Shown here: in pieces, positions 7,921 through 13,689 of the stretch | Layout: every line of letters begins with the position of its first letter | Position numbering within the stretch: the stretch's first letter is position 1 | Assembly: GCA_021200895.1 (NCBI GenBank) | Contig: JAJQFX010000023.1 | Span: forward strand, 1 to 13,723 | From: Clostridiales bacterium | GTDB taxonomy: Bacteria > Bacillota > Clostridia > Oscillospirales > Oscillospiraceae | Direction: 5' to 3' | DNA length: 13,723 nt | Notes under the pieces: model-generated | Told to the model about the DNA's origin: nothing | What the model saw: the letters and a program-made list of their open reading frames with translations, nothing else | The model's database searches: none | Translations under genes and position numbers: made by a program

Positions 7921-8398
7921 CTAACTCCCCCGCCTTCTGCAAAAACTGGTCATAGAGGGCGCTGTCGCCCTCCGCGCCTGCGCCCGCCACCGCCTTGGCG
8001 GCGGTGTCCAGCACCAGTTCGGTCAGCTCCGTCTGGGCCTGGCGCAGGATGGCGTCCCGCTCCTGTTGGGCGTCCTGCTCCGCTTCCTTCACGATGCTGT
8101 CCGCCTTCTCCTGGGCGTCGCTGAGGATGCGCTCATACTCCTCCGTGGCCCGCTGCTGGGCGGTGGCCAGGGTCTTGGCCCGCTCGATGGCAACGTGCTG
8201 CTGCTCCTCCAGGCGGGCGCGCTCCAGCGCCTCTGCGTTGGCCTTGGCCTTTTCCGCATCGGCCAGGCTCTGCTCCACCATCTCCTGCCGCTGCTTCAGA
8301 ATCTTCTGCACCGGCTTGAACAGGGTGAAGCGCAGGCCGATGAACAGCACCAGCAGGTTGATAACGGTAAAAATTAAATTATAGTTGACCTCTAGCAC
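7901..8398 (-). CDS. atpF: ATP synthase F0 subunit b
   Basis: A 165-residue peripheral-stalk subunit that ties the membrane sector to F1. One N-terminal membrane helix (about residues 8-27, LIFTVINLLVLFIGLRFTLF) is followed by FKPVQKILKQRQEMVEQSLADAEKA and a long, highly charged, Ala/Glu/Lys-rich coiled coil to the C terminus, as usual for bacterial b. The start is GTG at 8398, about 10 nt after a GGAAGG/GCGGGG purine run; the assignment of that start is reasonable, not certain. The last 20 nt overlap the next gene. The normal b length argues against a b-delta fusion of the mycobacterial kind, so the missing delta N-terminal domain is not here. Confidence 0.94.
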   Translation of the reverse strand: MLEVNYNLIFTVINLLVLFIGLRFTLFKPVQKILKQRQEMVEQSLADAEKAKANAEALERARLEEQQHVAIERAKTLATAQQRATEEYERILSDAQEKADSIVKEAEQDAQQERDAILRQAQTELTELVLDTAAKAVAGAGAEGDSALYDQFLQKAGELDGAENR

Positions 8399-8416
8399 AA
8401 TGGTCCCCGCCTTCCA

Positions 8417-8629
8417 TTACAGTTGGAGGACGCAGAGCAGGGCGATGACGAAGCCGTAGATGGCCGTTGCCTCTGCCAGCGCGCAGCCGATGATAAGCAG
8501 CGTCATGATTTTACTGCTGGCCTCCGGCTGACGGGCTACTGCGTCCACAGCGTGAGAGGTTGCGATACCGATGCTGAGCCCTGCGGCTGCACCACACAAA
8601 ACAGCGATTGCTGCACCAATTGCGAGCAT
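8417..8629 (-). CDS. atpE: ATP synthase F0 subunit c
   Basis: A 70-residue two-helix hairpin proteolipid that forms the rotor ring in the membrane. The loop has the conserved ARQPEA (R33, Q34, P35), and the ion-binding carboxylate is E53 in ALAEATAIYG. Compared with the Na+-binding Ilyobacter c subunit (Q32, E65, S66, T67, Y70), the glutamine position here is I20 and the serine is A54, while T55 and Y58 are kept. This points to proton rather than sodium coupling, by inference. The ATG at 8629 follows AGGAG by 9 nt. It lies after a 107-nt gap from the DUF1622-like gene and 18 nt before atpF. Confidence 0.96.
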   Translation of the reverse strand: MLAIGAAIAVLCGAAAGLSIGIATSHAVDAVARQPEASSKIMTLLIIGCALAEATAIYGFVIALLCVLQL

Positions 8630-8736
8630 AGTAAAAAACTCCTTTCATAGTTCAAACGGTGATAAGTGAATGGGTTACGATGGTTTCGGTGTTTGTTTAT
8701 GGATGGAACGACTGGCCGACAGGCAATGACGACCGC

Positions 8737-9075
8737 CTAGTCAACCTTGGTCTCCTCCCGCTCCTCCTTGATTTCCCAATGAATCAGGAAGGTCAGCGCC
8801 GCCCGGAGGGCGATGATCCCGGCCACGGTCAGGATCTCCGTCCACTCCCGCACGACCACTGTGCGGAGGATCTCGCTGCCCAGCTTGAACTCCAGCCCGG
8901 TGGCGAAGCCCTGGGCCAACTTCAGAACCGTTCTGGGGTCCCGGCGCACATAGTTGTAAACGCCCTGGGCCCCGGAGACGATGATGACGGTTACGCCGAC
9001 GATTTCAAACAGGATAATCGCAAGCTCCGCCACCTCGTTCAAGATGGTTTCCATAAAGGTGATGACAGCGTCCAT
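8737..9075 (-). CDS. DUF1622-family small membrane protein inside the ATP synthase operon
   Basis: A 112-residue membrane protein of unknown function. Seen: a hydrophobic helix at about residues 15-34 (VAELAIILFEIVGVTVIIVS), a basic link with NYVRRDPRTVLKLAQGFATGLEFKLGSEILRT, a second hydrophobic stretch at about 79-98 (TEILTVAGIIALRAALTFLI), and a charged tail. This pattern matches the DUF1622 family as I know it. The frame is open further upstream into atpB, but the ATG at 9075 is chosen because the family sequence begins there and a GAAGG site precedes it. It lies 77 nt after atpB and 107 nt before atpE, on the same strand, between subunits a and c. It is not atpI or atpZ by sequence. A role in assembly or ion handling is conceivable but unsupported. 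Confidence 0.85.
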   Translation of the reverse strand: MDAVITFMETILNEVAELAIILFEIVGVTVIIVSGAQGVYNYVRRDPRTVLKLAQGFATGLEFKLGSEILRTVVVREWTEILTVAGIIALRAALTFLIHWEIKEEREETKVD

Positions 9076-9152
9076 GGCTTCGCCTTCTGTCCGTAAAAAT
9101 TTGCCCCTGATGCGCGGCTCTGAGCCGCAGGCGCGGGGCCGCCCTTCGCCCG

Positions 9153-9833
9153 CTACGAGGTTTCGATGGCTTCCTTGATGTAGATGCTGGTCAGGAACAC
9201 AAAGACATACGCCTGGAGGATGCCGTCGAAGATGTCGAAATACAGGCTGGCAATCATGGGGAACACCGCCGGCACCACCGCCTCGATAAGTTCCATAATG
9301 ACGAACGCGCCCAGCACGTTGCCAAAGAGCCGCATACACAGCGACAGGGGCCGGGTTATCAAGTCCAGGATGTTGAAGGGAACCACCACTGGCACCGGCT
9401 CAAGAAAGCTGTGGAGCCAGCCTTTGGTTCCCCTGGCTCGGATGGACGCCACCTGCACCAGGATAATGCTCATGGCCGCCAGGGCGATGGTGACGTTCAA
9501 GTCCTTGGTGGGGGGCTTAAAGCCGAAGATGCCGATGAGGTTGGCAAACCCGATGTACAGCAGCACCGTAATCAGGTAAGGCACATAGCTGCGGCCTTCC
9601 TCCCCCACCATATCGGTGACGATGTCCTCCAGCTTGGTCACGCAGAACTCCACTGCCGCCTGCCGCTTGCTGATATTCCGCACCTTCAGGTTGCGGGTCA
9701 GCAGAAAGCTGCCCAGCAGCAGCACCGCCATGATGATCCACGTCACCACAGTGGATTCCAGGATGTCTATCCCGCCGATGGAAAAGACCGTCTCGCAGTT
9801 CAGCTCTTCCATGACCTTTTCCGCAATGCTCAT
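9153..9833 (-). CDS. atpB: ATP synthase F0 subunit a
   Basis: A 226-residue integral membrane stator subunit that forms the ion half-channels against the c-ring. Several hydrophobic helices are visible: about residues 28-46, 85-105, 114-130, 170-195 and 205-220. The key motif RPLSLCMRLFGNVLGAF carries the essential arginine, R168, equivalent to E. coli R210. The ATG at 9833 follows an AAGGAAG site by 8-9 nt. It is the first gene of the operon, downstream of an extended -10 promoter and a leader hairpin. No atpI or atpZ gene precedes it. The length is within the range for Firmicutes subunit a, and the identification is secure. Confidence 0.95.
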   Translation of the reverse strand: MSIAEKVMEELNCETVFSIGGIDILESTVVTWIIMAVLLLGSFLLTRNLKVRNISKRQAAVEFCVTKLEDIVTDMVGEEGRSYVPYLITVLLYIGFANLIGIFGFKPPTKDLNVTIALAAMSIILVQVASIRARGTKGWLHSFLEPVPVVVPFNILDLITRPLSLCMRLFGNVLGAFVIMELIEAVVPAVFPMIASLYFDIFDGILQAYVFVFLTSIYIKEAIETS

Positions 9834-9860
9834 ATCATTTCACTTCCTTTACTCTGGTTT

Positions 9861-9886
9861 TTTGCGCAGTGCGGAACCTGCGCAAA
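9861..9886 (-). promoter_or_regulatory. Hairpin in the atp operon leader
   Basis: A perfect 9-bp inverted repeat (TTTGCGCAG at 9861-9869, CTGCGCAAA at 9878-9886, 8-nt loop) lies between the predicted transcription start (near 9913) and the atpB ribosome site. On the minus strand it is followed by AAACC, not by a U run, so it is unlikely to terminate. It could stabilise the mRNA or bind a regulator. Confidence 0.55.
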
Positions 9887-9919
9887 GGACGTTTGTACTC
9901 TTTTTGGGATTCCACGGCT

Positions 9920-9948
9920 ATTATAGCACGTTTTCCAAAAAAGGGAAC
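9920..9948 (-). promoter_or_regulatory. Promoter of the atp operon, extended -10 type
   Basis: On the minus strand a perfect TATAAT (9920-9925) is preceded by TGC, giving an extended -10 (TGn). The -35 region (about 9942-9948, TTCCCT or GTTCCC) is poor. A/T tracts just upstream may compensate. The leader to atpB is about 80 nt. Confidence 0.7.
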
Positions 9949-9985
9949 GAAAAATTTTCGATTTTTTGATTTTTGTGCATTTTTG
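9949..9985. promoter_or_regulatory. A/T-tract region upstream of the atp promoter (UP-element-like)
   Basis: This is the most AT-rich stretch in the window, made of successive A/T runs: on the minus strand AAAAAT, AAAAAAT and AAAATTTTT at about 8-10 bp intervals. It sits directly upstream of the weak -35, where RNA polymerase alpha subunits would contact DNA. It also lies downstream of the response regulator stop, but I see no clear GC-rich terminator hairpin, so some read-through into the atp operon is possible. Confidence 0.4.
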
Positions 9986-10066
9986 ATTCACTTACTAATA
10001 CAACATTTCCAAATCGCAAGGTACCTAACTATTCCGTTATAAAAATCTCTTTTCCTATCTGGACGC

Positions 10067-10762
10067 TCAGCCCTCCCCGCCCACGAAGCGGTAGCCCACG
10101 CCCCGCACTGTCTTGATGTAGCGGCTGTGCTCCGGCGTGTCCCCCAGCTTCTGGCGCAGGGTGCGGATGTGGATGTCCAGCGTCCGGGTCTCGGTACCGG
10201 CGCTGCTGCCCCAAATCTGCTCCAGCAGCTCCCGCCGGGGCACCGTGCGGCCGGGCCGCTCCATCAGGTAGCGCAGCAGCTCGAACTCCTTGAAGGTCAA
10301 CTCCACAGGGGCACCGTCCATCCGCACCTCATGGCGGGCGGTGTCCACAATCAGGCCGGGGCAGGTGAGGCAGGGGGCCTCAGGCTCTCTGTGGGTGCGC
10401 CGGAGGAGGGCCCGCACCCGGGCGCACAACTCCAGCACGCTGAAGGGCTTTGTAATGTAATCGTCCGCACCGGCGTCCAGTCCGGCGATTTTGTCCGCCT
10501 CCATGTCCTTGGCGGTAAGCATGATGACCGGCACGTCCCGCAGGGCGGCGTCGGCACGCATCAGCTTCACTGCGCTGACGCCGTCCAGCCCGTCCGTCAT
10601 AATGTCCATCAGCACCAGGTCGGGGCGGTCTTCCTCCATGGCTTTCAACGCCGTCACCGCGTCCCTGTACTGGAACGTCCGGTAGCTTTGGCTCTCCAGG
10701 GCGTAGGCCAGCAGCCGACGGATGCTCTCGTCGTCCTCTACGATAAAAATGCGCTCCTGCAT
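10067..10762 (-). CDS. OmpR/PhoB-family response regulator
   Basis: A 231-residue two-component transcription factor. The receiver domain (about 1-115) has the acidic pocket E9-D10-D11, phospho-acceptor D53 in LVLMDIMTDG, switch T83 and K105 in YITKPF. The C-terminal winged-helix DNA-binding domain (about 130-228) has ELTFKEFELLRYL and ends with DIHIRTLRQKLGDTPEHSRYIKTVRGVGYRF. All residues needed for phosphorylation are present. The ATG at 10762 follows GGGAGG by 6 nt. No histidine kinase gene lies beside it. It is divergent from the D-lactate dehydrogenase-like gene, and downstream comes the atp operon on the same strand. The domain resembles PhoB/PhoP/VanR regulators, but the exact subfamily cannot be set by eye. 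Targets are unknown; neighbouring operons are candidates. Confidence 0.95.
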   Translation of the reverse strand: MQERIFIVEDDESIRRLLAYALESQSYRTFQYRDAVTALKAMEEDRPDLVLMDIMTDGLDGVSAVKLMRADAALRDVPVIMLTAKDMEADKIAGLDAGADDYITKPFSVLELCARVRALLRRTHREPEAPCLTCPGLIVDTARHEVRMDGAPVELTFKEFELLRYLMERPGRTVPRRELLEQIWGSSAGTETRTLDIHIRTLRQKLGDTPEHSRYIKTVRGVGYRFVGGEG

Positions 10763-10799
10763 GGGGTACCTCCCGGTTCAGGCAATGTGGTCAGGTTTG

Positions 10800-10814
10800 A
10801 GGGGAGCCTCCCCT
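10800..10814. promoter_or_regulatory. Palindrome at the regulator's predicted transcription start
   Basis: AGGGGAG (10800-10806) and CTCCCCT (10808-10814) form a perfect 7-bp inverted repeat around one central base. It begins about 7 bp downstream of the regulator's -10 box, so it would cover +1 to +15: either an operator or a short 5' mRNA hairpin. Autoregulation is an inference. Confidence 0.45.
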
Positions 10815-10820
10815 ACCTCT

Positions 10821-10826
10821 ATTATA
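10821..10826 (-). promoter_or_regulatory. -10 box of the response regulator gene
   Basis: A perfect TATAAT on the minus strand, 59 bp before the regulator ATG. The hexamer 17 bp upstream (TAGCGT, 10844-10849) is a poor -35, which suggests dependence on an activator. Confidence 0.6.
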
Positions 10827-10923
10827 CCGTCCCCTTTCCCGAAACGCTATCCACAATTTGCATGAAAATCGGAAAAGGGCGCACGCTAACGGCATGACCT
10901 TACCATCACAGAAAGGACGCGCC

Positions 10924-11910
10924 ATGAAGCTATTTGTTTACAGCTACCGCCAGCAGGATGAGGAGCGGGACTTTGACGCCCTCAGCCGGGAGACGGGCAT
11001 CGCCTACGCCGCCACCCATCTGCCCCCCACAGCGGACACCGCCGCCCTGGCAGAGGGGTGCAACGCCGTCTCCGTCTTTCTCACCCCCGTGGGGCGGGAG
11101 GTGCTGGAGCGCTGGGCCGGGCTGGGGGTGGCCTACGTCTGCGCCCGCACCATCGGCTATGACTATATCGACCTGGACGCCTGCCGCAGTCTGGGGCTGC
11201 GGGTCTGCCACGCTCTGTATCCGCCGGAGGCGGTGGCCAACTACAGCCTGATGCTGGCCATGATGCTGCTCCGGCAGGTGCCCTACACCATGCAGAGCAT
11301 GGGGGTGCAGGATTACACCCTCCGGGGCAAGCTGGGCCGGGATTTGTCCAGCTGCACCCTGGGGGTGGTCGGCACCGGGCGCATCGGCTGCACCCTGGCC
11401 AGGAACGCCCACGCCATGGGGGCCGATGTGCTGGGCTTTGACCAGTACCAGAACCCAGAGGCCGCCGCCTGCCTGCGCTATGCCGGGCTGGAGCAGCTGT
11501 TCCGGGAGAGCGACGTGATCTCCCTCCACTGCCCCAGCACCGCTGAGAACTACCACCTCGTCAACCAGAAGACCATTGGCCGGATGAAGGAGGGGGCTAT
11601 CATCGTCAACACCGCCCGGGGAGACCTGATCGACACTGACGCCCTGATCGACGGGCTGGAATCGGGCAGGCTGGGGGGCGCGGCATTGGACGTGCTGGAG
11701 GAGGAGCACGACCTGTTCTACCAAAACCTCAGTGGGGTACCCATCGCCAACCGGCGGATGGCCGTCCTCCGCAGCTTCCCCAACGTCATTCTGACCCCGC
11801 ACATCGCCTTTTACAGCGCGGAGAGTATTCACGCCATGGTGGGGAGCGTGTTCTCCTTCCTGGCGGAGGCAGAGTTGGGGGACTCCTCCGACTATGAGGT
11901 CAGGTTGTAA
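10924..11910 (+). CDS. D-lactate dehydrogenase-like D-2-hydroxyacid dehydrogenase
   Basis: A 328-residue NAD-dependent D-isomer-specific 2-hydroxyacid dehydrogenase, likely reducing pyruvate to D-lactate in fermentation. The nucleotide motif is GVVGTGRIG (G150, G152, G155), with D173 in GFDQY marking preference for NAD over NADP. The catalytic triad is R232 (TARGDL), E261 (LEEEHD) and H293 (TPHIAFYS), matching R235, E264 and H296 of Lactobacillus bulgaricus D-LDH with a constant offset. The length is typical. The ATG at 10924 follows AAAGGA by 6 nt; a longer reading from 10858 adds unconserved residues and lies in the promoter region. VanH, the D-lactate maker of vancomycin resistance, is a relative, but no vanA or vanX partner is present, so metabolic lactate formation is more likely. 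Substrate is inferred. Confidence 0.9.
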   Translation: MKLFVYSYRQQDEERDFDALSRETGIAYAATHLPPTADTAALAEGCNAVSVFLTPVGREVLERWAGLGVAYVCARTIGYDYIDLDACRSLGLRVCHALYPPEAVANYSLMLAMMLLRQVPYTMQSMGVQDYTLRGKLGRDLSSCTLGVVGTGRIGCTLARNAHAMGADVLGFDQYQNPEAAACLRYAGLEQLFRESDVISLHCPSTAENYHLVNQKTIGRMKEGAIIVNTARGDLIDTDALIDGLESGRLGGAALDVLEEEHDLFYQNLSGVPIANRRMAVLRSFPNVILTPHIAFYSAESIHAMVGSVFSFLAEAELGDSSDYEVRL

Positions 11911-12094
11911 AATGCAGGAAGCAATGAGTGGCTGGAACCTCTGAACAATTATGGCTTCACAGTTCCACAAATCAATTTCCGGCGTAAGAGTGTAAAATCC
12001 CCTATTATTCGCAATCCCCACTCGTTTCCCTTTTTCGGGTATCGTGCTTCGATTATAGTGTTTCCATCTTATTGTTTTCTCCCCGAACATAACA

Positions 12095-12151
12095 ATGCTC
12101 CCTCCATAAGAAACAGTGCTTTTCTTTCACTGTCTCCTATAGAGGGAGCAT
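12095..12151. repeat. Long imperfect hairpin
   Basis: Outer arms ATGCTCCCTC (12095-12104) and GAGGGAGCAT (12142-12151) pair perfectly. Inside them ATA/TAT and then ACAGTG (12113-12118) with CACTGT (12128-12133) also pair, around a 9-nt pyrimidine loop. The result is a 57-nt stem-loop with a few mismatches. It could be a structured RNA element, a small repeat-type mobile remnant or a weak terminator. There is no T run next to the stem. Confidence 0.5.
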
Positions 12152-12273
12152 ATCAGAATAGACGGGTGGGTGTTTTTTTTTGCCCGTTCTCAAATTGTGA
12201 AAATGCGCTGACATTGGGCAATGTACGCCCAGTCAGGCCGGAACACCCTGCCCGGCGAGCCCCGGCGAATCGA

Positions 12274-12331
12274 GGCGAAACGCGGGAAACAACGCCAAAA
12301 GCTGCCGGAAACCCGGCCAAATACGGGAAAC
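12274..12331 (+). repeat. Spaced GGGAAAC-like direct repeats
   Basis: Copies: GGCGAAAC (12274-12281), CGGGAAAC (12283-12290), CCGGAAAC (12305-12312) and CGGGAAAC (12324-12331). The last three start 22 and 19 bp apart, close to two helical turns, and end about 18 bp before the hydrolase -35. They may be activator sites, though the local base composition makes chance repeats possible. Confidence 0.3.
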
Positions 12332-12348
12332 TTGCGAACGGTTACGGC

Positions 12349-12377
12349 TTGTAAAGCGGGATAAAGGCGGTTACAAT
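12349..12377 (+). promoter_or_regulatory. Putative promoter of the cell-wall hydrolase
   Basis: TTGTAA (12349-12354) and TACAAT (12372-12377), spaced 17 bp, match sigma-A boxes at 4/6 and 5/6. Transcription would start near 12384, inside the palindrome that follows. Confidence 0.5.
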
Positions 12378-12380
12378 CCA

Positions 12381-12395
12381 GTTACAAATTGTAAC
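12381..12395. promoter_or_regulatory. Perfect palindrome at the hydrolase start site
   Basis: GTTACAA-A-TTGTAAC is a 15-bp perfect palindrome directly before the ribosome site AGGGAGG (12396-12402). Further half-site copies are GTTACAA (12370-12376) and GTTAC...TTGTAA (12341-12354, which also contains the -35). The placement across the promoter and start site is that of a repressor operator. Confidence 0.55.
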
Positions 12396-12410
12396 AGGGA
12401 GGAAATTGCC

Positions 12411-13244
12411 ATGCGCTTGCAAGACGTGGGAAGGCTCTGGCTGCTGCTGGGTGCGCTGGCGCTGTGCCTGGGGCTGTGCAGTCCGACGGCAGCGGCCAAG
12501 GGGGATTTAACAGTGCTGGTGAACCGGCAGGCGGTGAGCGCCTGGGTGGACGATGCAGGGCTGGTATATGTGGAGCTGGAGGGCTTCTGCCAGGCGGCCA
12601 GCGGGCAGGCCCGGGTCATGGAGCGGGGGGGTGTGGTCACAGTGGAACTGGCCGACCTGTCCATCACCGCTCAGTTGGGGCAGCAATACTTCTTCGCCAA
12701 CGGGGGCTACCGCTTTTGCGGCGTCACCGGGACGGTACAGCGCCGGTACGGGAAGCGTTACGTTCCGCTGGAGCCGCTGGCAGCGTTGTTCTCTGCCTCT
12801 GTGGAGGAGGGGGACTGTAAAATCACTGTCCAGACTGCGGGGCAGAGTCAGTGCCTGGCTACCCTTGGCGCACAGTACCAGGAGGAGGATCTGTACTGGC
12901 TCAGCCGCATCATCTCCGCCGAGGCCAGAGGGGAGAGCCTGAACGGGAAGATTGCCGTGGGGAACGTGGTGATGAACCGGGTGGCCAGTGACCTGTTCCC
13001 GGACACCATCTACGGCGTGATTTTTGACACCCTGTACGGGGTGCAGTTCTCCCCCGTGGCCAACGGCAGCGTGTACGATGAGCCGACGGAGGAAAGTATC
13101 CTGGCTGCCCGGCTGGTGCTGGACGGGGCAGAGGTGACGGACACGGCGCTGTACTTTGAGAATGAGGCCATCGCCGCCTCCAGCTGGGTCAGCCGGAACC
13201 GGGAAGAACTGTTCGTCCTGGGGAATCACACCTTTTACGCATAG
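12411..13244 (+). CDS. Secreted cell-wall hydrolase, SleB/CwlJ (Hydrolase_2) type
   Basis: A 277-residue exported protein likely to cut peptidoglycan as a lytic transglycosylase. A signal peptide is seen at residues 1-29, with a hydrophobic core LWLLLGALALCLGLC and a likely cut near TAAA-K. Residues about 30-145 resemble the beta-rich copper amine oxidase N-terminal-like domain common in clostridial wall proteins (LVNRQAVSAWV..., RRYGKRYVPLEPLAALF). Residues about 158-277 are the SleB/CwlJ catalytic domain: LYWLSRIISAEARGESLNGKIAVGNVVMNRV with probable catalytic E171, then GVQFSPVANGS, ALYFENE and a terminal GNHTFYA. The ATG at 12411 follows AGGGAGG by 8 nt. The family includes spore cortex-lytic enzymes, but members also act in vegetative walls, and no ypeB partner is present here. 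Family secure; germination role uncertain. Confidence 0.92.
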   Translation: MRLQDVGRLWLLLGALALCLGLCSPTAAAKGDLTVLVNRQAVSAWVDDAGLVYVELEGFCQAASGQARVMERGGVVTVELADLSITAQLGQQYFFANGGYRFCGVTGTVQRRYGKRYVPLEPLAALFSASVEEGDCKITVQTAGQSQCLATLGAQYQEEDLYWLSRIISAEARGESLNGKIAVGNVVMNRVASDLFPDTIYGVIFDTLYGVQFSPVANGSVYDEPTEESILAARLVLDGAEVTDTALYFENEAIAASSWVSRNREELFVLGNHTFYA

Positions 13245-13264
13245 TCCGTTTGGTTGCGTCCGGG

Positions 13265-13314
13265 TGTCAGTGATGTGCGCCTCCTGCCGGGGTTCACATC
13301 ATTTGACAGCACAG
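13265..13314 (+). terminator. Probable terminator after the cell-wall hydrolase
   Basis: TGTCA-G-TGATGTG (13265-13277) pairs with CACATCA-TT-TGACA (13295-13308) across a 17-nt loop, with a small internal bulge. A short spacer and a T5 run follow. It lies 20 bp after the hydrolase stop, between two converging genes. Confidence 0.55.
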
Positions 13315-13326
13315 ATTTTTCAGATT

Positions 13327-13689
13327 TTATACCCGCTTTTGCAGCGCCTCGGTGTATTCCGCCCGGAAGGCGGTGAAGGTCCCCTCGTCCAGGGCCTGCC
13401 GGATGCGGGCCATCAGTTCGTTATAGAAGTACAGGTTGTGCAGCACCGCCAGGCGCATGGCCAGCATTTCCTCCGCCTTGAACAGGTGGCGGAGATAGGC
13501 GCGGCTGTAGCTGCGGCACAGGGGGCAGCGGCAGTCCGGGTCAACCGGGGAGGTATCCAGCTTGTACTTCTCGTTCTTGATGTTCAGGACGCCCTTCCAG
13601 GTGAACAGCTTGCCGTGGCGGGCGTTCCGGGCGGGCATGACGCAGTCGAAGAAGTCCACCCCCCGGTAGACCCACACGATGAAGAACAA
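13327..13689 (-). pseudogene. tgt: Queuine tRNA-ribosyltransferase, 3' fragment only
   Basis: The last 115 or so residues of a bacterial TGT, which exchanges guanine 34 for the queuosine precursor in tRNAs with GUN anticodons. Seen: YRGVDFFDCVMPARNARHGKLFT (containing the second catalytic aspartate region), NIKNEKYKLDTSPVDPDC, the zinc ligands C-x-C-x2-C as CRCPLC with a later histidine in AVLHNLYFYNEL, and SRAYLRHLFKAEEML. Full-length TGT is about 370-380 residues. Homology stops near 13670, where VYRG is preceded by FFIVW instead of a family sequence. An in-frame stop (13696-13698, minus strand) lies just upstream, so no intact gene can be read. The upstream 30 bases are AT-rich, unlike tgt. 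Insertion, deletion or an assembly join at the window edge could explain this. Domain identity is secure; a TTG at 13689 is not a credible start. Confidence 0.88.

Larger units (their letters stand above)
11911..12410. other. 500-bp gene-free region with repeats
   Basis: No convincing gene on either strand. The best open frame (12058-12354, plus) runs through a hairpin and a T9 tract and gives a low-complexity, unfamiliar peptide. Contents seen: a weak inverted repeat TGGAAC/GTTCCA near 11933-11970 that could end the dehydrogenase transcript; two AATCCCC copies near 11997 and 12013; a long imperfect hairpin (12095-12151); a T9 tract (12173-12181); spaced CGGGAAAC-like repeats (12274-12331); and the promoter and palindrome of the cell-wall hydrolase. 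The first half is more AT-rich than its surroundings. Confidence 0.6.

Noticed and set aside
7900..8398. Idea that atpF is a b-delta fusion as in mycobacteria
   Set aside because: The protein has normal b length with one membrane helix and a coiled coil; the delta-like segment is in the next frame, joined to alpha.
9076..9339. Upstream extension of the DUF1622-like gene into atpB
   Set aside because: The extra residues are the out-of-frame reading of atpB; family similarity begins at the ATG at 9075.
10858..10923. Earlier start for the D-lactate dehydrogenase-like gene
   Set aside because: It adds 22 unconserved residues and lies before the good ribosome site; the ATG at 10924 gives the family N-terminus.
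10924..11910. VanH of a vancomycin-resistance cluster
   Set aside because: A PhoB/VanR-like regulator lies next door, but there is no VanS kinase, D-Ala-D-Lac ligase or VanX gene, and the gene is divergent from the regulator.
10930..12090. 386-residue minus-strand frame opposite the dehydrogenase
   Set aside because: Antisense shadow of a gene whose catalytic residues all align; the translation is Gly/His/Gln-rich with no motif.
12058..12354. 98-residue plus-strand frame in the gene-free region
   Set aside because: It spans a hairpin and a T9 tract, has no convincing ribosome site and gives an unfamiliar, composition-biased peptide.
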